Shown piece after piece: positions 37,318-47,500 of a stretch of 64,000 bases of DNA. This DNA is from Takifugu bimaculatus. Lineage: Eukaryota; Chordata; Actinopteri; Tetraodontiformes; Tetraodontidae. Under the pieces are notes generated by a model. It saw nothing but the letters and a program-made list of their open reading frames with translations, ran no database searches and was not told where the DNA came from. The stretch is from contig CP034991.1 in NCBI GenBank assembly GCA_004026145.2, positions 825,634 to 889,633 on the forward strand, in the 5' to 3' direction. Every line of letters starts with the position of its first letter. Positions within the stretch are counted from its first letter, which is position 1. Made by a program: the position numbers and the translations under genes.

Positions 37318-38941
37318 AACGTGCTATGTCAAGAGCTGGGAGTGTATGGAAAGTGTTGAATAATTCATTACATTAAAATGTTTAAAATGATGAGGGAAAG
37401 GACCTTGGAACCATTTTCATATCTCATCCCCTGAGATTTCCGTTATATCAGTCCATTTTGCTTACTTAACAAAGTCACAACCTGATGAGCATCTTGTGTT
37501 TTCCTCAAGCCCCCCCAGTGGGATCGGGAGGATCCATTCTCTTAACGAGGATCTTAATTCAGAGAAGGCGCTCCGCTTACGGGCATTAAACCTGATCATC
37601 AAAAACTGCAAGAACGCCTGGAACGCTGCAGCCAGACAGCACAGTTTGAAATGTGACGTGTCAAATGTGACATAAAAAATACACGCCACTTCAAAGAATG
37701 CACCCCCCCCCCCTTTTTTTTTTTATGCAGCTTTTGAACCTTCTATGTTTCCAGGATCAAAGTGCAGACATGCTGTCTAATAGAGAAACGCTCCACTTTT
37801 TGATTTGGAAATACTTTGCTGTGTGAATTTGGGGGGGGGGGGGGGGGGATTGCAATGTCAGGCAGTATTGGCCAAGCGATGCCTTATAGTGTCACTTTAT
37901 CTCAATGCCTGGCCTTTGAAATATAGAAACGTCTTTCAGTTGTCTCTGAAAGGATTACTGTGACAGAAGAGGATGTTTGCAGACGTCCTGTGCCCCTCGT
38001 TTCTCTGGACACTAAAAACCAAAGCAAACAAAAACCCCCGCTCTCATTAAAGTGCATTGTGTGTCAAGGCCGTTCTACATCACTGTTCAATGCTGTATAT
38101 TCTATGGGGGACGATATTTACATGCATGTAGTTCACTGTACGTATGAAAATTTCCTTGTTGCAGAAGTTTCTGACTTCTGAGGTTACTCAGCTTACAAAA
38201 TACCCAATAAAAATGGTTAGAGACTCCTCTGAATAACCTAAAGCTACTGCTATAGTATAGATATATGTTGTCCATTACTCGTTTATGTGGTCCCCATATA
38301 GATGCAGCAGTAAAACAAACCCTGTTGGGTTTGTTCATTTTTGAAAAGACCACAATGTTAGCGCCGGGGTTCGCGCCGAGCCTCGCGTGGAATGCTTCTC
38401 TCACCAATTATTTATGGCGCTCGCTTCATAATGCATCCCTAAGTGACAGTTCTCGGCTGGATTCTCACAGAATGATATATGCCTTATCTTACAGCCTCTT
38501 CACGTTGGTCGTATGCGGCCCTCCCAGCAATGGTCAAGCAAACTGGACTCAGAGCAGAGAAGAGTCTTGCTGCAACTGATGTTCGTGTGCTCCCAAGTTT
38601 GATCCAAACATCTCATTGGGATTAAGAAAAGAGCTGCGGACTGGACACGTGGACTGTGGTTCCATGCAGGATCCTGCGTCGCGCCTGCTGCGTGATCCAG
38701 GCGTGTACACTAAGTCACCCAGATTTCATGGCGGACACAAACGTGTGTCAAGTCGCAACACCAAAGATGTGACACATGTGCACCACTGCTAAATAATGAG
38801 CCCACGAGGGGGTAACTTTATGATTAGAATATGTGGACTACAGTACATATGCAACCATATGTTGTGTGTGAGCACAATCACAACTGTGTTCATTAGCAGT
38901 CAGTGAAATATGTAGTTTTAACCTACATTTATTTTATTTTT
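37318..38941. other. Unique noncoding sequence with homopolymer runs
   Basis: No gene recognised. It contains a run of 11 C followed directly by 11 T (37703-37724) and a run of 18 G (37831-37848). Local GC is higher around 38360-38420 and 38660-38720. Confidence 0.5.
37831..37848. repeat. Homopolymer run of 18 G
   Basis: Eighteen consecutive G on the plus strand, about 110 bp after a C11T11 tract. Length is assembly-sensitive. Confidence 0.93.
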
Positions 38942-39176
38942 AACCTCACTGGCCTCAGAGTGAGAAGGTTCCAGGTCCAACTTCTGCTGTCTGTATGGAT
39001 TCACATGTTCTCCCATTACTCCAGGTTCCTCCCACTGTCCAGAACATGAGGTGGGTTTCCTGTGTTGGACTGGTGTTCCAGCCTCTGCCCCAGTGACCCA
39101 CATAGACTCCAGCACCCCCGAGACCCTGATAAGTAATAAACGTCTGAGAGAACGTGGATGGAGGATGGAGCCTCTA
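38942..39176 (+). repeat. Degraded teleost interspersed repeat (SINE-like)
   Basis: The order of phrases matches a very abundant fish repeat: a 'cctca...agaaggttc.aggt' start, then TCACATGTTCTCCC, GGTTCCTCCCACTGTCCAGAACATG, TGTTGGACTGGTG, and CTCCAGCACCCCCGAGACCCTGATAAG near the end, followed by a GGATGGAGGATGG vestige of a GGAT tail. The start resembles a tRNA B box (GGTTCCAGGTCCAAC). I recognise the repeat but cannot name its class with confidence. The open frames crossing it are spurious. Confidence 0.7.
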
Positions 39177-42100
39177 ATGTCAACTCCTCTCTCACTTTTC
39201 TGCCGTTGTCGTGAACATGGACCTACAGCCGGGGGAGCTGCGTTTTGATGTAAAGGACCTTGCAGCTGAGCGCCAGGGAGGAAGGTCACTGATGTCAGAT
39301 TTCCACTGAGGGGCCTTGTAAGTGATTAACAGGGCTCCGACAGTAATTCCAAAATGAGCAGGAAGGCAGCGGTGAGTAACAGCACCACCTGTTAACCTCC
39401 TCACGGCTGCAGTGCATCAAATATCCGAGGAACATACGCAATCGTTCATTCTTATCTTTTAAGAGACTTTTTCTTCACTTATTAGCATTTTCCACATGAA
39501 CATCCACCTCATATGGGCAACTGGCGTAGCTTTTCAATAAAACCAGCAGCCGGGGGGGTGCATAATGACCACATTTGGAGGGATACTAGTTAACCTTGGA
39601 TGGACGACATTTCTGAGCAGCTTGTTGCTGGAGACATTGTCTTTGCTTTCGTAATACCGGAGCTAAAATCTAATCATCACTCTGTCTCATATTCCATGTG
39701 TGCAGACGGTCCATAAGACACGTTGGAAAGAAACCAAGCAGACAGTTCTGCTCCTATGGGAACAGATTGAGCTCGGGCCACGCTGACGGAATGTGGTGTT
39801 AATATTGAGCTGGACAACGTTGGCAAAGAGTGCGCAGCGTCGGCCTCTTAGGGGATCTTGGCAATATGCTGCAGTGCACAGGATTACACGGCTTTGCCTG
39901 GGATGTACATGGTGCTCTGCTGGGGTTGGCCTGCCCACATTCCTACTGAACATGCTGGATGGTGTTGACAAGCACCCGTGAGCATTAAGGTGCTACATGT
40001 TGTAACAAGATTATTTGACGCGGCATTGATTTTCCACTTAACCTTGAACTACTTGATGTCTAAAACATTTTTTCCCCCCCTCAACCTTAAAAGCACGGGA
40101 ATTGTGTTCTACTGCACTGAACACAGCACCCCAGGCTGGCTGAGGTGACAAAGGAGCGCCCGGTGAGAAAAAAGGCACGAGCGAGATGACGGTGAAAGGG
40201 GCCAGATGTGAGGACAAGAGTTGGTGTTAAGTCTCACAGCACAGCTGAACAGACAGATCCAGCGGGGCTGAATGCAACTGGTAGGATGTGACGCAGAAAC
40301 CCGCAGTTATTAGTGAGGCTTCAGGTGCACGCTCCTGCGGTGCTGTCTACAAAAGAGGGAAGCCAGGAAGAGTGGAAAATATGAACCAGTCAGACCAGTA
40401 AAATGAGCCGCATGAATGAATCTTCCCCTGAAATCCTCTTCTTTAGGCAGTGACACAGTTTAAGTACATGCAAGGTTTGAACATGGCAGGTGTATTTATT
40501 TAACCACCTGAAACTGGTAATGATCCTACAATCTGCCACAGAACCGTTTCGGACCAGCTGGTTCCAAAGGGACCAAAGGTACAGGGTTCTGTACAGGAAG
40601 ATTGTTTCCTGTTCTAGTACTACTTATGCTATAGAATCACTATTTCATGCCAACCAGCACTTTTATGTGCAGAAGTGTGTCCTCTGTAATAAATGTAGTA
40701 AAATATCCGAGTGTGTGCTAACTCTTGCACATCCGGTTTGGTTTTTAAACACCCACGGTGCAGCTGACATTAGCCGAGCCTGGATCAAGTGGTTAATGAC
40801 CAGCTGCAATGATCCTTCACTTCATATTCTCAAAAGTCATTTGAGGGAAATGAAGGCAGAGTTTGACAGATGGACCCTTTCCTTGAGTAGCTTTTAATAT
40901 GCCTCAGAGAACTGAGGATCTGTGTAAGAAAGCTGTTCCTCCTGCCATTTGCCCTGCAGTTTTGCCCCCCCCCCCCCATCCACTAATTTACTTTGACTTT
41001 TTAAAACTCAAACTCCAGCAACCCCATTATAGTTTTTTTTAAAGGACGGAAATAAAGCAAACTGTGGTAGACAAAGAATGTGCTAATACAGCTGTTTGGG
41101 GTATCAGTGGATCCACTAACTGAAACTTTATTCTATTAATGTTCCACATTTTTCACGGTCTATATGTCAGGTTTGCTCATCCATACTAACATCGTCACTC
41201 TTTATTGGGGCCAACTGGGTCGTCTTCAGCTGTTTTAATCAGCAGAACATTTAAGGATGACAGAGCAGCAATGTTAGCCTCCACCTTACATGTTTGCTAT
41301 CCTCAGCTAATTAGCTTGAGCTGACAAAATCTAACTTGTCTACCTTTATCGTGAGCCTGGCAGCGCAGCCTCCGTCCTGGTTGAACCTTTGAGCAGCAGG
41401 ACAATACTGTTTCATTGTACCCTAAATGTGTGGAAACAGAAAGAATTTGACATCTGTGTATTTTCTGGATCACTTAGCTACCAGTACATTTGCTGCTTCG
41501 CTGACTAGAAAATGCACTTATTCATCTGGCAAAGTTCTAACACAATTCAGAGGAGAGGCTTCAATCACTGGCATTGCTGCTTCCTCAAACAAGAGCATGA
41601 TTGGGATGGATCAGGCGGTGATGAAGGTAAAATTAAAAGAATTCCTTGCATCATCACAAGTTTCCGAAACTGGAAAAAAGCTTTTTTAAAAATAGAAATT
41701 ATAGAATATTTTATGGTTTCCCTACTGACAGCAGCCTGTTCGCTGCTCCTCCTCCTTCAGGTAAAGGTTATATTTGTAGATCAGCAGGAGATGGCTGAAA
41801 CTCAGCAGGCAACAGTACCAGACCAGCGCACCCCACACTGAGCCCCACTCGCTTGTTAGCCCACCGCTTTGATGCTCCTGGGAAACCACACGTCCATTCT
41901 TGCTTCTGTCCCGCAAACCGTTGCTAAAAAGTCATTATGGTAAACTGCCGCATTCCGGCTTTGAAGTTGTCATTACTGATGTTGAAATAATATGATCAGG
42001 CTGCTCGTCAAATTTATTTTGCTTTATAGCTTTTATTATGCCTTTATTCTCTAATAGTTGTAATTATATGCTGTGAAAGTCGAAAATTTGATTAAAGCCG

Positions 42101-43002
42101 CAGTAAAAAAAAAAACAACCCAGTATGCAGCCATGAGTATGGGCTGGAGATGAATCAAAGAGGCTCAAAAGGAGGATATGAAAGGCCCAGTGTGTCTCTG
42201 AGGCTTGTCAAATTAAACCAAATAAGAAGAGGCAGGCAAGAATGAAGCTAGATGGGTTGCAGCCACTGAGGACATCTTGCTTGGTGTGATAAGTGTGAGC
42301 CATTGTTGGAGTTTGTCACAGAGACACCAAGCTTCTGTACATACCACATCTTCCACTGTCCTCGACTGTTCACGTGGAAATTCAGCAGCCTGTAAAAGCA
42401 AAGTATCGTATCAAAGCTTCATTTTCAGGATTGAGAAAAGCTTCATATTGGAGTAATCCTCAAGAACGCCAACTCAAAAGTTACAACTGCTTCTTTTTGC
42501 ATAATACTAAGCTTTTGTTCTGCCTCCAAGCTCACTTTTCCTTGGATTTGAATAGGATTTTTATAACTTGACTTAGCTATTTGATTGCATTTGGCCATAA
42601 GTGTTTTCCTTTTGAAACCACACTGATAGTACATTTCCTTGTGTCCTTTGTGGTGCTACAAGTAATATACTGCAGGCAGCAAAAGCCTGATTGTTCTCAC
42701 AGAGGCTGGGATATTGGAGCAATAGCTCTTTTTAAAATTGTTGCTATAGCAGCAGGGAAATGAACAGGAAGTGGAGTCCGAAGAATTCCTCACGCAGCTT
42801 CGCAAAATTAAAGATTCATGTTTCCTTGTGGGTGATTGTTAGAAATGCAAGAAAGAGCAGCTCTTGGTGAGATTCCATCTCTTTATTGGTCAATTCATTT
42901 ATTTAGTTTTTATGAAACAAGTTAATTTGCCTCAGTCTTGGATGAAAGAATGGAACTTGAACTCAGTTGGGGTTTCACACACCACAGCAGACCTGGATCT
43001 CG
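39177..43002. other. Unique noncoding sequence, no gene recognised
   Basis: Short open frames, the longest being 135 codons at 40490-40897, which has no recognisable domain and no compositional sign of coding. A run of 13 C lies at 40965-40977. No RNA gene or transposon end was recognised. Confidence 0.45.
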
Positions 43003-43050
43003 TGTGTGTGTGTGTCCGTGTGTGTATATATATAAACATTTATATATATT
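43003..43050. repeat. Compound (GT)n-(TA)n repeat with hairpin
   Basis: A GTGT stretch leads into a TATA stretch. Within the latter, 43026-43049 is an 11-bp perfect inverted repeat (ATATATATAAA-CA-TTTATATATAT). Confidence 0.9.
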
Positions 43051-43592
43051 TCAACTGTAATAGGTGAGCTTCTTACACAATCATGCAACGGCATTATTTC
43101 AATGTAATTTCTTTCCCATATTTGAAACTGTTCATAAATGTTTCAGTGTAGATTTTGCTGTTCATCTGGAAAGGTAAAGGGAGCTGATGCTAAATATAGC
43201 AGCCCCAAACTGTAGATTAAACACACATGACAGAGGAACGCGACTCATGAAGCTGCCACGCGGCCGCCGCCCCACCAGGCAAGTGATTCTATAATTTATG
43301 CGCCTCTAAATTGGAAAGACAAGAAAGATTTTGACATGTTGTGTTGTGAGCATTCCTGTTGATTCAAATTTGTTTTTACGGTATCTGAATAATAGAAAAA
43401 CTTTGATGCTTGAGGGGTAAAGAAGCAGTAAACAGACATAAATTATCTGGTTACAATTTGTTTAGTTTTATGACAGGATCTTAGAAAATATAATTCCCCG
43501 CCAATTTCAGCTGTCTGAATTGGAAACGTATGCAAATAAAACCTGTATCTGTACCCAGTCCTTCAGAAATCAATCTAAAAGTCCAACATTCC

Positions 43593-43605
43593 AGTTCTAA
43601 TGTCC
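43593..43605 (+). repeat. Target-site duplication, left copy
   Basis: AGTTCTAATGTCC, identical to 44536-44548. The two copies bracket the LINE insertion exactly: the left copy abuts the GGAT-type tail and the right copy abuts the end of the inverted 5' segment. Confidence 0.88.
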
Positions 43606-43685
43606 CTCCATCCATCCATCCATCCATCCATCCATCCATCCATCCATCCATCCATCCATCCATCCATCCATCCATCCATCCATCC
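43606..43685 (-). repeat. (GGAT)n LINE tail / TCCA microsatellite
   Basis: About 20 tetranucleotide units, reading TCCA on the plus strand. On the element's own strand they follow the ORF stop codon after less than 10 bp, so this family has almost no 3' UTR. The array lies exactly between the target-site duplication and the ORF end, so it is the element's tail, possibly expanded since insertion. Confidence 0.9.
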
Positions 43686-43693
43686 TCTACCGC

Positions 43694-44114
43694 TTATTCG
43701 GGGTCGGGTCGCGGGGGCAGCAGCCTAAGAAGAGAAGCCCAGACTTCCCTCTCCCTAGCTACTTCTTCCAGCTCCTCCGGAGGGATCCCCAGGCGTTCCC
43801 AGGCCAGTCGAGAGACATAGTCTCTCCAACGTGTCCTGGGTCTTCCCGGGGGTCTCCTACCGGAGGGACATGCCCTGAACACCTCACCAGGGAGGCACCC
43901 AGGGGGCATCCTAACTAGGTGCCCAGGCCACCTCATCTGGCTCCTCTCAACGCGGAGGAGCAGCGACTCTACTCCGAGCTCCTCCCGGATGGCAGAGCTT
44001 CTCACCCTATCTCTAAGGGAGAGCCCAGCCACCCTACGGAGGAAGCTCATTTCGGCCGCTTGTACCCGTGATCTTGTTCTTTCGGTCATGACCCAAAGCT
44101 CATGACCATAGGTG
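43694..44114 (-). pseudogene. LINE ORF C-terminal segment (3' piece)
   Basis: The frame is open from the inversion junction (T-Y-G-H-E-L-W-V, from about 44113) through MTERTRSR, AAEMSFLRRVAGLSLRDRVR, a WPGHLVRMP block, a GRRPPGRPRTRWRDY block and a C-terminal LLPPRPDPE before the stop at 43694-43696. In the parent element this region lies directly after the reverse transcriptase domain. It includes the 'GRP..RW.D' motif common to the C-termini of several fish LINE families. It has no stops or frameshifts over 140 codons, which suggests a recent insertion. Confidence 0.85.
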
Positions 44115-44118
44115 CAGT

Positions 44119-44535
44119 CATGGTGTTGAGGGGGTCCGGTTTGGTGACCTCAGGATCGGGTCTCTGCTTTTTGCAGATGATGTGGTCCTGTTGGCGTCAT
44201 CGGCCCGTGACCTCCAACGATCACCGGATCGGTTCGCCGCCGCATGTGAAGCGGCTGGGATGAAAATCAGCACCTCCAAATCCGAGGCCATGGTTCTCAA
44301 CCGGAAAAAGGTGGAGTGCCCTCTCTGGGTCAAGGAGGAGATGATGCCCCAAGTGGAGGAGTTCAAGTACCTCGGGGTCTTGGTCACGAGTGAGGGAAGA
44401 GGTAATGGTAGGTAATAGAGGTAATGCGGACTCTGCACCGGTCCGTAGTGGTGAAGAGAGAGCTGAGCCGAAAGGTGAAGCTCTCGATTTACCAGTCGAT
44501 CTTCGTTCCTACCCTCACCTATGGTCATGGTCATG
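44119..44535 (+). pseudogene. LINE reverse transcriptase segment (inverted 5' piece)
   Basis: This plus-strand segment codes for the middle to end of the reverse transcriptase. It begins with V-E-G-V-R-F-G-D, followed by LRIGSLLFADDVVLLASS, where FADD (44170-44181) holds the catalytic aspartates. Next come a GMKISTSKSEAMVLNRKKV motif D region and EEFKYLGVLVTSEG (motif E-like). The frame then breaks at 44400-44430, where a short GAGGTAATG-repeat filler replaces about 18 codons of expected sequence and introduces a stop. Coding resemblance resumes with RTLHRSVVVKRELSRK and ends in VPTLTYGH at the junction with the target duplication. The endonuclease and RT fingers are absent because of 5' truncation. 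Confidence 0.85.
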
Positions 44536-44548
44536 AGTTCTAATGTCC
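44536..44548 (+). repeat. Target-site duplication, right copy
   Basis: AGTTCTAATGTCC, a perfect match to 43593-43605, directly after the ...GGTCATG end of the inverted LINE segment. Confidence 0.88.
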
Positions 44549-47500
44549 TACCAGGTAAACAAGACTCTCAGCTGGGATCCCAATTTCCCTGCTGAAACTG
44601 GCTGGACTGTGGCCCTGGAGGACTGGGTCTAGACATCCAGGCTGTTTCAGTCATAAGGTGACACAAAATGTGACTAAAGCCGTCCACGGCGATGGTCTCT
44701 GTCCGGTCCCTACTGTCCTCTCCAACACAGGGTCCATGCACACCAGGTCCAGGGACCTGAGCATCACTGAAAAAAAGGCCCGATCTCCAGTGAATAAAGC
44801 ATGCTGCTTTGCGGTAACCCACCGTACCAACATGCTGCCCCTCACCCCGTGCTGAGTGGAAATGCAGCTTCAGCCCGAAGTTTCAGTGCTGAAGCTCGAG
44901 TGTGACTGAAAACTGCTCCTAGAGTGCGATGAGGCAGCAGACTGCCTTAATACTGAAGTCTATAATGAAGGCAGCAGGGAGCCAAGCCTCCCGTGGAGGA
45001 AGTGAGAGGTTGCATTCTGCATTAAGAGTCGCTGTATCATTCTTGTTCACTTTGTAGAGCCGTCATAATTGAAGTTACATCATATTATCCAAAGTTTATG
45101 AGTGGATCCACCATAAATCCCCTTCACTGGGCCCATTGCCATGCAGCGGAGGTTATTCTTAGTCTACAGAGACCACATTGTGATATACAGACTTCAGGAA
45201 ATGTACTCATCATCAACCTTTCCACACCCTCATAAAAGATTCATGGTGCTCCATGTTTCGCTGTGGCGGTGCTCCAGGAGCCAGCTGCAGGTGAGCGGGG
45301 GAGACACGCGCAAGTCTGAATTATGGAAATAAAACGGGCTGAATTAAGATCGCCATAGATGCAGGACAGCCCAATTTATAGGGGTCTACAACGGTCAAGG
45401 GCGAGTTATCAACCAGCGTCCATCCACCAGTGGACGCAAAATAAAATTCCCCCCTGTAACTTCAGCCGGGCGATTTATCATTTATTATGTTAGCGTCAGC
45501 GGTGAAAACCTGTTAATTTTGAGTTTAATAGCGGATGACTGCAAGTTAGGCACATTACTTTGTCATGTTAATTTAATGAAGCCGCGCGTCAGCGCCAGTG
45601 CCGGTAGGGGAGCGCCGAGGCTGAGCTGAGTGTGGTTGTCAAGTATAAAAGTATAAATAAATCACCTGACACTGGCCAAATGATGTTAAAACTTTTGCCT
45701 CTGCAGCTTACAGAGACGATATTAAGTGGGTGGCTGTTCTATTTAATTTTGTGCAATACAGCAGGTGTTTGCTGAACTCCAGAATCTGAGCCGATTGGAA
45801 CTTTTTTCCTTTTTTTTAACCTTGTATGAATTATTGATCAGGTGTAGACAAGAACACAGACACTCGCGAGTCAATATTTAATCAAGAAGCCAGTCTTTTT
45901 CTCCTAATGAGGGAAAATATGTCTTTATTATTGCGCCGCCTTAATTTGAGCTGGGTTTCATCACAGTTTCACCGAATGACTATAGGGAATACTTATTTTA
46001 TAATATCTGCTCTGAATTATAGATGGGACTTAGGGGTTTTATGTCCCGCTTTGCTCTTTTTGTCACTTCTTTTGTGCTTCAAGAATAAGAAGGAGTCAAT
46101 CTTTTCAAAAACGCTTTATCAGAAACCCAAGAGGAATCTTCCGGCCTCTCCAAGAGAGCGCCTTATGGTCATTTTTTGACCATATGTGGAAATGAAAATG
46201 CTATGGACCTCGCAAATGTTTGCGCTCATCATCCAAATAGGCAGCTGTAATTTTGGCATTTCGTTTTGGGGTGAATCTCTCCCAAATGGAGCCCATCGAT
46301 GGTGTAATGATCAGGAAATAACTGTCCGTTTAATGGAGGAAAGAAAGTTCTGCCTGCATTTCTTTTAGGTTCAGTCTGGTTAAATGCTTGCTTCAGCCAG
46401 ATGGTGGAAGGTTTATACCTGTTTCAATGGAAATTAGTCTTGATATCACATCACCCAATGCTAATCTCGACTCCAAGTCAGATCTGACGCTGCTAAATCC
46501 TGACGGTAGAAGTGAGACGCCACAGAATCCACTCTGCAGCCGTGTGGTCAGAACCTCGCTTCCTGAAACAGTTTGATTAAACAAGACAAGATTTCCATCA
46601 CAGCGGCCTCAGAGTTCAAAAACTTTAGGAGACTTTCCATGAAGCAAAACTGTTTTAGCATTTAATCAACGGGGCGTTACATTAATTCAATGGTACACAT
46701 ACTAGCAGGCTTGTTTTGATAGAAAGTGCATGCAGCCGAGTAATTGTGCCAAAAGGAGAACGAGGGAGGGCAGGATGTGTCTATGTGTGCTGTGCTACGC
46801 TAGCTGCAATGCACACATGACTGCTCCTTAGCCGCCAGTGTTTGATCAAGCTTCACTAAACCCTGGAGTTTTATATTAAATGTGCAACCCACAAATAGTG
46901 GGAACGTCTGCCAGTCTTTAACATTACCATGTAGCCTATTTTACCTGCAGCAACAATTTCCTTACTTCCTTACTTGTCACATCACTCGACTGCTACTGTT
47001 GCATGCTGGAAAGCCAGTGGCTAATACAGGCCTCCGACAGTTATAAGACTCCCAACTAGAAAATACTGTCAATTTTAAGCTGTAAAGTTGTAATCATATG
47101 GTTGTCTATCATTACTGTTTTATAACATGTACTATAACAAAAAAACAAAACACATTTCCTTGAGTTCAGGTTGTCAGCTTCTTTTAAATGACAATCCAGG
47201 CTTCGAATTCAGGTGTTAAATGACAGAAAATGGACCGTGTCTGCTTATAAAACTGCCTGAAAGTCATCCATTCAAATGCTGTTTTTGAGCTCCAGGAAAC
47301 TGAGCTTCTGCATACAAATGACTGCTATTCCTAAATGGTGAAAGCCATACATGCAGCTGCAGATGTGCAGTGTTTCCACCCCAAAATAAAGCTGTGGACT
47401 GTCAGCAGGAGGCGAACAACCCCAGCACACGTGAATTGTATCTGGGGTTTATGTTTTAGGGAGAATGTTCTTTCTTTCCTCCATTTTTCTGATCTCCGTT

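Larger units (their letters stand above)
43606..44535 (-). mobile_element. LINE insertion with twin-priming (5') inversion
   Basis: This is a single non-LTR retrotransposon insertion of about 930 bp. Its 3' part is on the minus strand (GGAT-repeat tail at 43606-43685, then ORF C-terminus up to about 44114). Its 5' part is on the plus strand (about 44119-44535). The pieces are neighbours in the parent element: both carry the same CACCTATGGTCATG phrase coding for T-Y-G-H, at 44101-44114 (as reverse complement) and at 44516-44529. A 13-bp duplication flanks the whole. This is the known outcome of twin priming, in which both target strands prime on the same RNA. The element belongs to a common teleost LINE family with a GGATGGAT tail, probably RTE-like, though I cannot fix the clade. 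Confidence 0.87.

Noticed and set aside
43026..43049. Perfect 11-bp AT inverted repeat
   Set aside because: It is part of a TA dinucleotide repeat, where such symmetry is expected.
43481..43675. Frame with repeated Met-Asp-Gly-Trp
   Set aside because: A translation of the GGAT tail array of the LINE, not a gene.
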